64,000 nt of DNA from Vagococcus fessus (lineage in GTDB: Bacteria; Bacillota; Bacilli; Lactobacillales; Vagococcaceae). The notes under the pieces were generated by a model. The model ran no database searches. It had not been told where the DNA came from and worked only from the letters and a program-made list of their open reading frames with translations. A program made the position numbers and the translations under genes. The stretch lies in NCBI RefSeq assembly GCF_003987565.1, contig NZ_NGJY01000002.1, positions 682,001 through 746,000 on the forward strand. Reading direction: 5' to 3'. This document shows positions 8,650-20,242 of this stretch, piece after piece (the stretch's first letter is position 1; every line of letters starts with the position of its first letter).

Positions 8650-8934
8650 TAATAAATCGTCAATATTATTCCAATCAAAATCTTGTGGTCTAATCGTCCT
8701 TGCTCTGATAACTTGGTAATCAAAAAACTCATTCTCTGTAACCAATAGAATATCTCGACGTTTTTCCCAAACACTTTTAGCAGCTTTCTTTTGCCAACGG
8801 TAATTTTCTAAATAGTCCCATAATTCTTCCAACTTAATTTCTTTATAGCCATGTTTAGTAAACTCATTATATTTTTTCTTTACTGCCTTATTTAAAAGTA
8901 ACCCTTTATACCCCGTGTACTTTTGAATGGTCAT
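8647..8934 (-). CDS. comN: Post-transcriptional regulator, ComN-like
   Basis: A basic, tryptophan-rich protein of 95 residues with the pattern of the ComN family (LEELWDYLENYRWQKK, then DFDWNNIDDLL at the end). In Bacillus, ComN acts post-transcriptionally on comE mRNA and lies near secDF and yajC. The same neighbourhood (yajC, tgt, queA) occurs here, which supports the call. The ATG at 8934 follows AGGTG at good spacing; a GTG three codons upstream is possible. The role in this organism is unproven. There is no signal peptide or membrane segment. Confidence 0.65.
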   Translation of the reverse strand: MTIQKYTGYKGLLLNKAVKKKYNEFTKHGYKEIKLEELWDYLENYRWQKKAAKSVWEKRRDILLVTENEFFDYQVIRARTIRPQDFDWNNIDDLL

Positions 8935-8977
8935 TCGATTCACCTACCTTTTTTTATAAATCTAATTAAGTGAAAAT

Positions 8978-9010
8978 AAAAAGGAGAAATCTATTAAGAT
9001 TCTCCTTTTT
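8978..9010 (-). terminator. Terminator of yajC
   Basis: Hairpin AAAAAGGAGAAT... with its complement and a T-rich tail on the minus strand, immediately after the yajC stop. Confidence 0.75.
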
Positions 9011-9014
9011 CAAA

Positions 9015-9320
9015 TTACTTGTTGTCTTCTTCTGTTGTTTCAACAACTGCTGCTGGTTTTACAGCTTCCGTTGGAGCTGTTACTGTAGAAATCGCTACAC
9101 GATTAAACTCTAATAAAATACCTTCACAGTTTAAAATTACTGTATTTTTTTCAGTATCTATTTCTTCAACAATCCCATGTAAACCTCCGATTGTTATCAC
9201 TGAACTTCCTACAGTCATACTGTTTAATAAGTCTTGACGTTGTTTTTGTTGTTTCTTTTGTGAACGAGTCATGAAGAACATCATTCCACCTAATACGATT
9301 AACGGTAATAACATTGCCAT
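9015..9320 (-). CDS. yajC: Preprotein translocase subunit YajC
   Basis: YajC is a small accessory protein of the Sec/SecDF complex. The 101 residues have one N-terminal membrane helix (LLPLIVLGGMMFFMTR) and then the basic QKKQQKQRQDLLNSM segment and the SVITIGGLHGIVEEID core typical of the family. The C-terminus is an acidic tail. It lies downstream of tgt, as in Bacillus, and ends at its own terminator. Confidence 0.92.
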   Translation of the reverse strand: MAMLLPLIVLGGMMFFMTRSQKKQQKQRQDLLNSMTVGSSVITIGGLHGIVEEIDTEKNTVILNCEGILLEFNRVAISTVTAPTEAVKPAAVVETTEEDNK

Positions 9321-9401
9321 ATTTTTTCCACCTCATTTAATTATATCTAATTATCACTCTAACAAATAACTATTAAAGATACTAGCTATTTTAAGGAAAT
9401 T

Positions 9402-10562
<1,161 letters not shown>

Positions 10563-10632
10563 CTATTAAGTAACTGTCTAATTATATACGTTAAATATCA
10601 TACTCTTGATTCCACCATTTAGCAAGGCAATC

Positions 10633-10656
10633 AAGACCTACTTTTGGTCTTTTTTA
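10633..10656 (+). terminator. Plus-oriented terminator-like hairpin between queA and tgt
   Basis: AAGACC, loop TACTTTT, GGTCTT and a T-run read as an intrinsic terminator on the plus strand, although both flanking genes are on the minus strand. A second 7-base inverted pair (CTTGATT/AATCAAG) lies just upstream. Confidence 0.4.
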
Positions 10657-10689
10657 CCTTTTTTCATTTATTGGCCTTAATCGCTTGAT

Positions 10690-11724
10690 TTACTTCACAA
10701 ACATAGCATCACCGAAACTGAAGAAGCGGTATTTTTCTTCAATCGCATGATGATAGGCTGACATCACTGTATCACGTGTCGCAAAAGCACTCACTAACAT
10801 TACCAATGTTGATTTAGGTAGATGGAAGTTTGTTGAGAACGCATCAACTAGTTTGAACTCATATCCTGGTGTAATAAAGATATCTGTCCAACCGCTATCT
10901 GCTTTAATGTCACCATTAAATTTTGTCCCAATTGTTTCAAGTGTGCGAATAGATGTCGTCCCTACTGCGACAATACGACCACCATTCGCCTTGACCTCAC
11001 GAAGAGCTGCCGCTGATTCTTCTGTTAATTTATAAAATTCGCTGTGCATTTCGTGGTCTTCGATCGACTCAACATTAACTGGACGGAATGTTCCCAGTCC
11101 GACATGAAGAGTTAGATAAACCAATTTAACCCCTTTAGCTTTAATTTTTTCTAATAATTCTTCTGTGAAATGAAGACCTGCTGTCGGCGCTGCCGCTGAT
11201 CCATTTTCTTCTGCATAAACGGTTTGATAACGATTTGGATCTTCTAAACGCTCTTTGATATAAGGTGGTAAAGGCATTTCACCCAAAGATTCAATAATCT
11301 CTAAAAAGACACCTTCATATTGAAATTCAATAATACGACCACCATGCTCAAGCTCTTCGATAACTTCTGCTTTTAATCTACCATCACCAAATGAAATCAC
11401 AGTCCCTTTTTTAGCACGTTTTGCAGGTTTAATTAACGTTTCCCACTGATTTCCTTCTGTATTGGTTAAAAGTAGTACTTCTAAATGTCCGCCTGTATCA
11501 GGTTTTTCACCGTATAAACGAGCAGGTAATACACGAGTATTATTCATAACTAAGGCATCGCCTTCATTTAACTCATCTAAAATATCGTAAAAATGTTTAT
11601 CTTGTAACTCTCCAGTTTCTTTATCCACAACCAACAAACGCGAACTTTGGCGGTCTGCTAATGGTGTTTGTGCAATCAGTTCTTCTGGTAAATCAAAATC
11701 AAAATCATTTGTCGTAAATGTCAT
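10690..11724 (-). CDS. queA: S-adenosylmethionine:tRNA ribosyltransferase-isomerase
   Basis: QueA transfers and isomerises the ribosyl group of SAM onto preQ1-tRNA to make epoxyqueuosine. The 344 residues start with [15 protein letters not shown] and contain [12 protein letters not shown], the [10 protein letters not shown] motif and [11 protein letters not shown], all hallmarks of the family. It is followed by tgt and preceded by ruvB, the same order as in Bacillus. Confidence 0.97.
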   Translation of the reverse strand: MTFTTNDFDFDLPEELIAQTPLADRQSSRLLVVDKETGELQDKHFYDILDELNEGDALVMNNTRVLPARLYGEKPDTGGHLEVLLLTNTEGNQWETLIKPAKRAKKGTVISFGDGRLKAEVIEELEHGGRIIEFQYEGVFLEIIESLGEMPLPPYIKERLEDPNRYQTVYAEENGSAAAPTAGLHFTEELLEKIKAKGVKLVYLTLHVGLGTFRPVNVESIEDHEMHSEFYKLTEESAAALREVKANGGRIVAVGTTSIRTLETIGTKFNGDIKADSGWTDIFITPGYEFKLVDAFSTNFHLPKSTLVMLVSAFATRDTVMSAYHHAIEEKYRFFSFGDAMFVK

Positions 11725-11849
11725 CTATCGTCACTCTTCCCTTATTTCTTCATATAGTAATCTCTTTGTTAGTTTATCATTTTTTTCAAACTTATGCGAC
11801 CGTATCCATCTCATAAAAAAGAAGCAACAGCTTAATCGCCATTACTCCT

Positions 11850-12860
11850 CTATTCTTTTCCACTAATTGAGTCATAGCCTAAATGTTCAAATGCAAGTGG
11901 TGTCACCTGTCTTCCTCTAGACGTCCGTTTAATAAACCCCTTTTGAATCAAATAGGGCTCATACATATCTTCTACCGTTTCGGTTTCCTCACCTATATTC
12001 ACAGCAATCGTACTTAACCCAACTGGCCCTCCTTGATAGAGCTCAATCATCGTACGAAGTAACTTTTGGTCCACATAATCCAGTCCCGCATGGTCAACTT
12101 GCAACATACTCAGTGCTTTATCCGCAACCGAGCGGTCAACAATCCCATCACTTTGAACTTGTGCAAAATCACGAACTCGCTTAAGCAAACGATTGGCAAT
12201 ACGTGGTGTTCCACGAGAACGCAGCGCAATTTCATAAGCTCCTTCTTCAACTATATCAGTATCAAAAATATCTGCCGAACGAAGGACGATTTCTTTTAAA
12301 TCCTGAGTTTCATAATATTCCATATGTGAAATTATGCCGAACCGGTCCCTCAAAGGAGCCGATAACATCCCTGCTCTAGTTGTTGCGCCAATCAATGTAA
12401 ACGGAGGTAACGTAAAGTGAACAGGATGAGAGGTTGGACCTTGACCAACCATAATATCCACGTAAAAATCTTCCATTGCCGAGTAAAGCATCTCTTCTGC
12501 TACACGAGGCAATCGATGAATTTCATCAATAAATAAAACATCCCCTGGCTCTAACTCATTTAACAATGCTACTAAATCACCTGGCTTTTCGATTGCAGGT
12601 CCACTCGTTGTTCTGATTTGAACACCCATTTCATTTGCAATAACCATCGCCATCGTTGTCTTACCCAATCCAGGAGGTCCATATAATAAAACGTGATCCA
12701 AAGATTCAGCTCGTTCTCTCGCCGCTAATATATATATCCCTAGTTCTTCTTTTACTTTTTGTTGCCCAATATACTGAGATAGAAACTGTGGACGTAGGGA
12801 CATTTCAGTTGTTTGTTCATCATCCAATATATCGCCTGAAACAATACGTTCTTCCGTCAT
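11850..12860 (-). CDS. ruvB: Holliday junction branch-migration helicase RuvB
   Basis: RuvB is the AAA+ motor that drives branch migration at Holliday junctions, loaded by RuvA. The 336 residues show Walker [10 protein letters not shown] (about residue 60), Walker B with DEIHR, sensor 1 GATTRAG and arginine-finger segment PLRDRFG, then the C-terminal winged helix ([16 protein letters not shown]). It follows ruvA by 15 bases, so the two are cotranscribed. Confidence 0.97.
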   Translation of the reverse strand: MTEERIVSGDILDDEQTTEMSLRPQFLSQYIGQQKVKEELGIYILAARERAESLDHVLLYGPPGLGKTTMAMVIANEMGVQIRTTSGPAIEKPGDLVALLNELEPGDVLFIDEIHRLPRVAEEMLYSAMEDFYVDIMVGQGPTSHPVHFTLPPFTLIGATTRAGMLSAPLRDRFGIISHMEYYETQDLKEIVLRSADIFDTDIVEEGAYEIALRSRGTPRIANRLLKRVRDFAQVQSDGIVDRSVADKALSMLQVDHAGLDYVDQKLLRTMIELYQGGPVGLSTIAVNIGEETETVEDMYEPYLIQKGFIKRTSRGRQVTPLAFEHLGYDSISGKE

Positions 12861-12875
12861 TCACATTCCTACTTT

Positions 12876-13493
12876 CTATTTTTTCATCATTAATTTTAAG
12901 CCTTGGCGTAAGTACTCATCAGTTGTTGACGCTTCTACCTTGGCTAATTCTTTCGCCACTCGTTTTACTTCTTTAGCACTATACCCTAATGCTTGTAGCG
13001 CCTCTGACGCTTCATCCAGCAGTGGATTATCACTACTTGATGTTGGGGTTGAATCAATATCCAAACTAGTCTGACGGCCGCCAGCTTCTATGCCAATATC
13101 TGTTAATTTTCCTTTTAAATCTAAAATCATTTGCTGTGCCGTTTTCTTCCCTACTCCTGGGAATTTTGTTAAGAACGTCGAGTCAGCTGATTCAACTGCA
13201 CTCACTAAACCACCATGGTCATCACTTGCCATAATAGCTAGTGCACTTTTAGGACCAATCCCAGAAACGCTATTTAATTTAATAAATAATTGTTTTTCTT
13301 CTATCGAACCAAATCCATATAAGGTCTGAGAATCTTCCCTCACCACTTGTTGCAGATAAACTTTTACCGCTGCATCATCCACATGGTACATAAATGGATT
13401 AGCTACTGCAATTTGATACCCAATGCCATTCGCTTCAACTACTATGTAATAAGGACTTACAAAAGTTACTTGTCCTTTAATGTATTCGTACAT
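12876..13493 (-). CDS. ruvA: Holliday junction DNA-binding protein RuvA
   Basis: RuvA binds four-way junctions as a tetramer and recruits RuvB. The 205 residues have the N-terminal OB fold ([14 protein letters not shown]), two helix-hairpin-helix motifs ([13 protein letters not shown] and [13 protein letters not shown], about residues 75-125), a flexible linker and the C-terminal RuvB-binding domain ([16 protein letters not shown]). It starts behind AAGGAGG. The maf terminator upstream separates it from the mismatch-repair block. Confidence 0.97.
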   Translation of the reverse strand: MYEYIKGQVTFVSPYYIVVEANGIGYQIAVANPFMYHVDDAAVKVYLQQVVREDSQTLYGFGSIEEKQLFIKLNSVSGIGPKSALAIMASDDHGGLVSAVESADSTFLTKFPGVGKKTAQQMILDLKGKLTDIGIEAGGRQTSLDIDSTPTSSSDNPLLDEASEALQALGYSAKEVKRVAKELAKVEASTTDEYLRQGLKLMMKK

Positions 13494-13579
13494 TTTCTTC
13501 CTCCTTGAATAAGTACATGCGTTCGCCTTATTGTAGCATATTTATTAAAACGTGAATAGCTACCTCCTTAGTATAAAAA

Positions 13580-13608
13580 AAGAAAGAGACCAGTTAAACC
13601 GGTCTCTT
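13580..13608 (-). terminator. Terminator of the ymdB-ricA-mutS-mutL-maf unit
   Basis: Hairpin AAGAGACCGG/CTGGTCTCTT with a long T-run on the minus strand, directly after maf. Confidence 0.85.
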
Positions 13609-13612
13609 GACT

Positions 13613-14164
13613 TTAAAATTCAGATAGCATGCGTTTAACATATGCAATTGGAAAGCCAACTACACCATAAAAATCGCCTTGAATCGCTTTGACAAATAAC
13701 GTACCCGGACCTTGGATACCATAAGCTCCCGCTTTATCCATAGGGTCACCACTTGCTACATATTCCTCAATCTCATTTTCTGTTAACTCGAAGAATGTTA
13801 CTTCGGTTGTAATAATTTCTGATTTAGTTTTAGATCCTTTCATCATACAAACTGCCGTATGAACATGATGAGTTGTTCCACTCAATCGTGTAAGCATTGC
13901 TTTAGCATCTGCTTCGTCCACAGGTTTACCTAAAATCATACCATCAACCACTACCGTCGTATCACTGCCAATCACTAAATCATCTGGATGATTTTTTGCA
14001 ATACATGCCGCTTTTTCTTGTGCCATCTCTAACACATAATCTAGCGGAGCAATTCCTTCTTTTACTGTTTCGTCTATATCAGCAGGTCTTGTTTCAAATT
14101 CAGAAACAACCATACTTAACAATTCTTTTCTTCTTGGAGACTGCGACGCTAATATAATTGCCAT
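13613..14164 (-). CDS. maf: Maf-family nucleoside triphosphate pyrophosphatase
   Basis: Maf proteins hydrolyse dTTP, UTP or modified nucleotides to monophosphates, a house-cleaning role also linked to septum formation. The 183 residues begin MAIILASQSPRRKELL, the diagnostic N-terminal motif. SDTTVVVDG and the FYGVVGFPI end are also present. A longer reading frame would overlap mutL; the ATG at 14164 has a strong GGGAGG and leaves a 28-base gap after mutL, so I chose it. Confidence 0.93.
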   Translation of the reverse strand: MAIILASQSPRRKELLSMVVSEFETRPADIDETVKEGIAPLDYVLEMAQEKAACIAKNHPDDLVIGSDTTVVVDGMILGKPVDEADAKAMLTRLSGTTHHVHTAVCMMKGSKTKSEIITTEVTFFELTENEIEEYVASGDPMDKAGAYGIQGPGTLFVKAIQGDFYGVVGFPIAYVKRMLSEF

Positions 14165-14192
14165 TAGGAGTCCTCCCTTTCTATCACATAAT

Positions 14193-16208
14193 TTAATGAG
14201 GATCTTGAATTCGTTTGAACATTTTTTCCATGTCTTTATTATCAAAGTGCACTAGTACAGGTCGACCATGGGGACAATTATAAGGATTGTCACATTTTTC
14301 CAAATCTTTTAACAATTGTCTAGCTTGCGCTTCATCTAAATGATGGTTTGCTTTTATTGACTGTTTACAGCTCATCATAATAGCAGTATCTTCTCTAAAC
14401 TTCGCCACGCTAACTTTTCCATCTTTAAGCAACGTATCAATCATCTCTTTAATGACTTCCTCTTCACTACCTGGCGGGTACCACGTTGGATGAGCACGAC
14501 AAATGTAACTAGTTTGCCCAAATGGCTCTAAATTAATACCAACCTCAGCTAAATCAGATAACTTCTCCTGAATTTTTAGCCATTCACTAGTCGGATACTC
14601 TAAAACAATCGGAACAAGTAATTCTTGCAAATCATTCCCAACTTCACCAATTTTCTCACGGAAATATTCATACTTAATTCGCTCTTGTGCCGCATGTTGG
14701 TCGATAATATATAGCCCTTGGTCACTTTGAGCAAATAGATACGTACCATGCATTTGACCAAAGTATTCCAGATGCGGAAACTCAGTAGCAGGGGCAACTT
14801 GATCTATCTCAGCCTCTTCAGGTTCAGTAACTTCACTTACAACACTTGTATAGTCACTGGCAAATGGGTCATCAAAAAGTGCGTCGTCAATATTTTCTAA
14901 TGCCTTATCCGATAGTTTTTCAGGTTCTTCTAAAGTCGCGTACTCGGCTACTTCCACTACTGGCTCATCAGATACTCTAGCTTCAATACTTGGTCGAGCG
15001 GTCGGTGTCACAACAGGGGAAACTGAATCTGTTGGAACGTAAAATTGATTAGTTTTACGGTCAAATGCTAATGACTCACTTTTCAGGCTAGCTTCAGAAA
15101 CAATCGTTTCAGTTGACGGTTGTTTTATTTCACCAAATGGCATAGCCAACTGTTCACTTTTCTCTTCTTTTGGAAGTTGTTTTTTAAAACTAAGCTCTGT
15201 CGGATCAACTTTTGGGATTAACTGCTTATCACCCAAAGCTTCTTGAATACTTACTGTAATCAGCGCCATTAATTCTTTCTCTTTACTCAAACGAACCTCT
15301 TGTTTAGTAGGATGTACATTCACATCAACTAACAACGGATCCATGTCAATTTGAATAACCGCAATCGGATAACGTCCTACCATTAACTTAGAACCATACC
15401 CTTCAACAATCGCTTTATTAAGAGAAAAATTACGGATATATCGGCCGTTAATAATCAACGATAAATAATGACGGCCAGCCCGAGTTAACTCAGGTAATGA
15501 GACAAAACCAGATACTTTAAAATCTAAATCATTACTCTCTAAAGCCACCATTTTCTTAGCTGTTTCAACACCGTAAATCCCAGCTATCGCCTGTTTTATT
15601 TCACCATTTCCAGTTGTACTCAACATTTTATTGCCATCATGAATCAAACGAAACGCAATATCTGGATGACTCAAAGCCAAACGGTTTACAATATCCCCTA
15701 CATTTGATAATTCAGTCTGTAAGGTTTTGACATATTTCAAACGAGCCGGTGTATTAAAAAATAAATTCTCAACAGTGATTTTTGTTCCCTTGCGAAGAGA
15801 GTGAGGCTTATGTTCGACAACCGAACCACCTGATAGTTTGACATAACTCCCCACTGCTTCACCTGTTGAGGTTTCCAAGGTCAATTCCGAGACAGATGCG
15901 ATACTCGGCAGCGCTTCTCCTCTAAACCCTAATGTTCGAATTCGGAAAAGGTCATCACGGGTATGAATTTTACTCGTTGCATGACGTTTAAAGGCGTTCA
16001 GCACATCTTCCGCTTCAATCCCTTCACCATTATCAATGATTTGGATTTTACGGAGTCCAGCTTCTTCTAAATAAATATCAATCTGGGTACTTCCCGCATC
16101 AATCGCATTTTCAACCAACTCTTTAACAACTGATGCTGGTCGTTCAACCACTTCACCCGCTGCGATTTGGTTGGCTAACATTTCTGATAGTTCAACAATT
16201 TTACTCAT
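14193..16208 (-). CDS. mutL: DNA mismatch repair protein MutL
   Basis: MutL couples mismatch recognition by MutS to strand removal. The 671 residues carry an N-terminal GHKL ATPase ([45 protein letters not shown]) and a C-terminal dimerisation domain. The endonuclease motif [12 protein letters not shown] (about residue 485) and CPHGRP near the end show a nicking MutL, as expected where MutH is absent. An acidic linker lies between the domains. It follows mutS by 35 bases. Confidence 0.97.
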   Translation of the reverse strand: MSKIVELSEMLANQIAAGEVVERPASVVKELVENAIDAGSTQIDIYLEEAGLRKIQIIDNGEGIEAEDVLNAFKRHATSKIHTRDDLFRIRTLGFRGEALPSIASVSELTLETSTGEAVGSYVKLSGGSVVEHKPHSLRKGTKITVENLFFNTPARLKYVKTLQTELSNVGDIVNRLALSHPDIAFRLIHDGNKMLSTTGNGEIKQAIAGIYGVETAKKMVALESNDLDFKVSGFVSLPELTRAGRHYLSLIINGRYIRNFSLNKAIVEGYGSKLMVGRYPIAVIQIDMDPLLVDVNVHPTKQEVRLSKEKELMALITVSIQEALGDKQLIPKVDPTELSFKKQLPKEEKSEQLAMPFGEIKQPSTETIVSEASLKSESLAFDRKTNQFYVPTDSVSPVVTPTARPSIEARVSDEPVVEVAEYATLEEPEKLSDKALENIDDALFDDPFASDYTSVVSEVTEPEEAEIDQVAPATEFPHLEYFGQMHGTYLFAQSDQGLYIIDQHAAQERIKYEYFREKIGEVGNDLQELLVPIVLEYPTSEWLKIQEKLSDLAEVGINLEPFGQTSYICRAHPTWYPPGSEEEVIKEMIDTLLKDGKVSVAKFREDTAIMMSCKQSIKANHHLDEAQARQLLKDLEKCDNPYNCPHGRPVLVHFDNKDMEKMFKRIQDPH

Positions 16209-16243
16209 CTAGATGCCTCTCCTTCCCTTGAATTATCATTTCA

Positions 16244-18853
16244 TTAATTTAATTTCTTTTGTAACTCATACAATGTATTGAGTGCGGCCATCGGTGTCAT
16301 CTCTAACATGTTCAACCCTTTAACTTCGGCTACTAGAGCCTCTAACTCTGGAGAAACATCATTAAACAATGACAACTGACTCACTTCTTCCACTACTTCA
16401 GGTTGCTTGACAACTGGAGCCTGTTCTACTTCAATTTCTTTTGGCACTACTTTAACAGCAGGATTACCTGATTCTAATACCTCAAGAATAGTCGAAGCGT
16501 GGTCTAATAAATCACCCGGTAAACCAGCTAACTTAGCAACATGAATACCGTAACTCTTATCAGCAGGCCCTTCTAACATTTTATGTAAAAAGACAACTTC
16601 TCCGTCTTTTTCAACGGCTCCTACATGACAATTCACTAAGCCTTCTAACGTTTTATCTAAGTCCGTCAACTCATGATAATGAGTTGAGAAAAGTGTTTTA
16701 GCTTTTACCTTATCATGAATGTAATGAATAATTGCTTCAGCTAAAGCCATTCCATCGTATGTAGCCGTCCCACGACCAATCTCATCAAACAAGATTAAGC
16801 TATTCGGTGTCGCATGACGTAACGCTTCATTCGCCTCCATCATTTCAACCATGAACGTACTCTGCCCTGAAATCAAATCATCAGACGCACCAATACGTGT
16901 AAAGATTTGATCAAAAATCGGCATATCTGCTGATTCTGCCGGAACAAAACAGCCCATTTGAGCCATGATTACAGTAAGAGCAAGTTGACGCATATACGTA
17001 CTCTTACCAGACATATTTGGTCCAGTAATAAGCAAGATAGAGGTATCCTCATCCATCATCACACTATTAGGGATGTACTCTTGATGCCCCATTACTTTTT
17101 CAACAACTGGATGACGTCCTTCTTTTAATAACAATTTGTGACTGCCTGCTACCATATTTGGACGAACATATTGGTATTTTTCACTGACCGTAGCAAAACT
17201 TTGCAGGACATCAACTGTCGCCACTGCATGGGCCAATTTTTGGATACGACCGATTGCCGCTTTAATCGTTTCTCTGACTTCAATAAATAGCTGATACTCT
17301 AAATCTTTTGATTTTTCTTCAGCTTCTAAAATCAAACGTTCCGTTTCTTTTAATTCCGGAGTAATATAACGTTCTGCATTTGCCAACGTTTGCTTTCTCT
17401 CATAACGCCCTTCTGGCACATTAGCAAGCTGTCCTTTTGTCACTTCTATATAGTAGCCAAACACACGATTAAACCCAATTTTAAGAGTCTTAATCCCTGT
17501 TTCTTCACGCTCTTTAGCTTCTAGTGACGCAATCCACTGCTTACCATTAGTCATCGCTTCACGGTATACATCTAGTTGCTCATTATAGCCCGTCTTAATG
17601 ACCGATCCTTCCGTAATAGTAAGCGGTGAGTCTTCATGAATGGCAGTATTAATCAAAGAAACGACGTCTGTAACAGGATCTAATCCACCTAATAACTCTT
17701 GCCATTCTCCTTGGTTAATCCCAGTTAACAACTGTTCAATTTGAGGAACTTGCTCTAAAGACGATTTCAATTGAATTAAATCACGACCATTAACACTACC
17801 AAAGGCGATACGGCCTGCTAAACGTTCTAAATCGTAAACATTAGTTAACGCTTCTTGTAGATCAACACGTTCAAAGAAGGCTTGAATCAAACTTTCCACC
17901 ATGTTTTGACGCTCTTTAATCTGATGCTCTTGAATAAGCGGACGGTCTAACCATTGCTTCAGTAAACGACCACCCATTGCTGTTTTCGTTTCATCAAGTA
18001 GCCACAATAATGTACCTTGTTTTTTACCTGTTCGAATCGATTGAGCTAACTCTAAATTAAATTTTGAATAGTGATCCATTTTCAAGAAATGCTTCGGTTC
18101 ATAGATACGCGCTTGTTGTAAATGAGACAAGCTTCGTTTTTGAGTACCAAGTAAATAAGCCAATAATTTATTCACCACTTCAGCCATTAATACATCGGTT
18201 AAATCTTGGGTTAAATAACTTAGTTCCGCATTTTCTAATGTTTCAAATTGTTCTGAGAACACCACATTAAGACGTTGGGTCAACTTATGTTTCAACTCTT
18301 CAGGTAAACTGTTCCCTACAATAACTTCACGTGTTTGTAAGCTAGATGCCTCGTTTAGCACACTTTCCTGATCAGGCAAGACGGTTGTTTTTAACTCACC
18401 AGTTGTCAAGTCTGCATAAGCGAAGCCATACGGACTACTACCTTCCGTCGAAACGATTGCTGTTAAATAATTATTCTCTTTAGCATCTATCCCTTTTGAA
18501 GCCATCACCGTTCCCGGCGTTACCAGTTGAACAACTTCTCGTTTCACCATACCTTTAGCTGTTTTAGGGTCTTCAACTTGCTCACATAAAGCGACCTTAT
18601 AGCCTTTTTCTATCAACGTATCTAAATAGCCTTGAGCGGCATGATGCGGAATACCACACATCGGAATTGGATCATCTGCATTACGATTACGACTCGTTAA
18701 TGTCAGCTCCAAAATTTGAGAGGCTTTGATTGCATCATCATAAAACATTTCATAAAAATCACCCAAACGATAGAATAAAAAGGCATCTGGGTAATTTTCT
18801 TTTATTTTAAAATATTGCTCCATCATTGGAGTATGCTTCGTTTTTTGTGGCAC
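16244..18853 (-). CDS. mutS: DNA mismatch repair protein MutS
   Basis: MutS is the mismatch-recognition ATPase. The 869 residues begin with the mismatch-binding domain containing GDFYEMF (Phe-X-Glu region at about residue 33), then connector, lever and clamp domains, and an ABC-type ATPase with Walker [10 protein letters not shown] near residue 625 and [12 protein letters not shown]. The C-terminus ends with the short QLSLF beta-clamp-binding motif. Translation starts at GTG after AAGGAAGTG. It sits 14 bases after ricA. Confidence 0.97.
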   Translation of the reverse strand: MPQKTKHTPMMEQYFKIKENYPDAFLFYRLGDFYEMFYDDAIKASQILELTLTSRNRNADDPIPMCGIPHHAAQGYLDTLIEKGYKVALCEQVEDPKTAKGMVKREVVQLVTPGTVMASKGIDAKENNYLTAIVSTEGSSPYGFAYADLTTGELKTTVLPDQESVLNEASSLQTREVIVGNSLPEELKHKLTQRLNVVFSEQFETLENAELSYLTQDLTDVLMAEVVNKLLAYLLGTQKRSLSHLQQARIYEPKHFLKMDHYSKFNLELAQSIRTGKKQGTLLWLLDETKTAMGGRLLKQWLDRPLIQEHQIKERQNMVESLIQAFFERVDLQEALTNVYDLERLAGRIAFGSVNGRDLIQLKSSLEQVPQIEQLLTGINQGEWQELLGGLDPVTDVVSLINTAIHEDSPLTITEGSVIKTGYNEQLDVYREAMTNGKQWIASLEAKEREETGIKTLKIGFNRVFGYYIEVTKGQLANVPEGRYERKQTLANAERYITPELKETERLILEAEEKSKDLEYQLFIEVRETIKAAIGRIQKLAHAVATVDVLQSFATVSEKYQYVRPNMVAGSHKLLLKEGRHPVVEKVMGHQEYIPNSVMMDEDTSILLITGPNMSGKSTYMRQLALTVIMAQMGCFVPAESADMPIFDQIFTRIGASDDLISGQSTFMVEMMEANEALRHATPNSLILFDEIGRGTATYDGMALAEAIIHYIHDKVKAKTLFSTHYHELTDLDKTLEGLVNCHVGAVEKDGEVVFLHKMLEGPADKSYGIHVAKLAGLPGDLLDHASTILEVLESGNPAVKVVPKEIEVEQAPVVKQPEVVEEVSQLSLFNDVSPELEALVAEVKGLNMLEMTPMAALNTLYELQKKLN

Positions 18854-18867
18854 CTTTTGTCACTTCC

Positions 18868-19284
18868 TTATTCTTTTGTCCCTATTGTTTCATTTTTAAT
18901 AAAATCTAACATATCCGCTTCAAGATGGTGATTAAATTTTGTCTCAAAACGTTTTGTTAAATGTTGTAATAAATCATTTGCTTCAATAAGTTTTTCACGG
19001 TAGCGAATAACTAGTGGATGAGTATCAAATTCTTCCGTTAACCTATCCGCTTCTTTAAGTGCAACTTTTTCTGCTTCTGGTTTCCCATAATGAGCAAATT
19101 TAACCGCATCTTTTTGCTTTGCTTTAATTTCTTCTACAAGAGCGACTAGTCCTTCATGACCTTCAACTTTCGCTTCAATTGCTTTATAATCTCTAATAAT
19201 TTCACTTTGATTTAATAGTGTGATAAGCGAGTTTAGAGCTTGCTCCACTTTTTTATCACTAATTTTAGGGCCATTATCTGACAT
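18868..19284 (-). CDS. ricA: RicA/YmcA-family protein of the RicAFT complex
   Basis: A 138-residue all-helical, charged protein of the YlbF/YmcA family (SLITLLNQSEIIRDYKAIEAKV; HPLVIRYREKLIEANDLLQHLTKRFE). In Bacillus, RicA with RicF and RicT forms an iron-sulfur complex that directs RNase Y to particular mRNAs. Its position between ymdB and mutS, two genes from rny, matches the Bacillus ymcA locus and fits that role. The ATG at 19284 follows GGTGGAG; a GTG seven codons upstream is possible. Confidence 0.85.
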   Translation of the reverse strand: MSDNGPKISDKKVEQALNSLITLLNQSEIIRDYKAIEAKVEGHEGLVALVEEIKAKQKDAVKFAHYGKPEAEKVALKEADRLTEEFDTHPLVIRYREKLIEANDLLQHLTKRFETKFNHHLEADMLDFIKNETIGTKE

Positions 19285-19307
19285 CTTAACTACTCCACCT
19301 TCCACTT

Positions 19308-20108
19308 TTAATCTTTAAAAGGGCTGTCCTCATTAATTTGACCGATTTCAATTTTTTTAGCGCGACCTGTTTGGTCATCTATCTCTAATACTGCATATGA
19401 TAAATTTGAACGTCCGCTTTCAACCACTTCAAAACGGTGAGGCAACGCTGTTCTAAATTTACCAATCACTGCATCACGTTTCATTCCTAAAATACCATCA
19501 TAGGGACCTGTCATGCCAACATCTGTTAGATAGGCTGTTCCTTCTGGCAAAATGCGCGCATCGTTTGTTTGAACGTGAGTATGCGTTCCTAAAACTGCAG
19601 ACACACGACCATCTAAGAACCATCCCATTGCTTGTTTTTCACTTGTTGTTTCAGCATGAAAATCAACAAAAATAAGCGGCGTACGTTTACGTGCCTCTGT
19701 CACCATCTCATCAATTTTTTTAAATGGGTCATCTAAATCAACCATAAATGTTCGACCTTGTAAATTAATAACCGCTAACTCTACTTGATTGACCTTCACA
19801 TAAACAATACCTTGACCAGGTGTTGTCGCTTCTGGAAAGTTTGCCGGTCTTACCATTTTTTTAGCATCTGCAATAAATTCAAAAATATCGCGATTATCCC
19901 ATGTATGATTACCTAAAGTAACGACGTCAGCGCCATCTTGTAGGAATTTTTTATATATTTTTTCAGTGATACCTCGACCAGATGCCGCATTTTCACCATT
20001 TACAATCGTCACTTGTGGACGGAATTTCTTTTTCAATTTTGGGAGATAGTCAGTAATCATATCTCTTCCCATTGACCCTACTACATCTCCTACAAATAAA
20101 ATACGCAT
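19308..20108 (-). CDS. ymdB: YmdB-family metallophosphodiesterase
   Basis: YmdB is a dinuclear-metal phosphodiesterase; Bacillus YmdB acts on 2',3'-cyclic nucleotides and influences biofilm and motility decisions. The 266 residues show the metallophosphatase pattern in order: LFVGDVVGS, NGENAASGRG, LGNHTWD, DFHAETTSEK and GTHTHVQT. Length is typical (TIGR00282 group). It starts the ymdB-ricA-mutS-mutL-maf series and lies downstream of rny, as in Bacillus. Confidence 0.93.
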   Translation of the reverse strand: MRILFVGDVVGSMGRDMITDYLPKLKKKFRPQVTIVNGENAASGRGITEKIYKKFLQDGADVVTLGNHTWDNRDIFEFIADAKKMVRPANFPEATTPGQGIVYVKVNQVELAVINLQGRTFMVDLDDPFKKIDEMVTEARKRTPLIFVDFHAETTSEKQAMGWFLDGRVSAVLGTHTHVQTNDARILPEGTAYLTDVGMTGPYDGILGMKRDAVIGKFRTALPHRFEVVESGRSNLSYAVLEIDDQTGRAKKIEIGQINEDSPFKD

Positions 20109-20194
20109 AATTTGTCTTCCTCTTCTCTCTAATATCTTTACCTATTCTATCAATTTTAACACCTAATTGGAAGAATACTAGTTACTTCACAACA

Positions 20195-20233
20195 TAAAAA
20201 AAGAAGAATAAAGCTATTAGCCTCACTCTTCTT
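20195..20233 (-). terminator. Terminator of rny
   Basis: A 15-base stem including G-T pairs, with a 3-base loop and a run of seven T on the minus strand, directly follows the rny stop. It separates rny from ymdB. Confidence 0.85.
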
Positions 20234-20242
20234 TCAAAATTA

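Noticed and set aside
13490-13530. LexA box in front of ruvA
   Set aside because: CGAACGCATGTACT keeps only the left half of the SOS consensus; the match is too weak to report.
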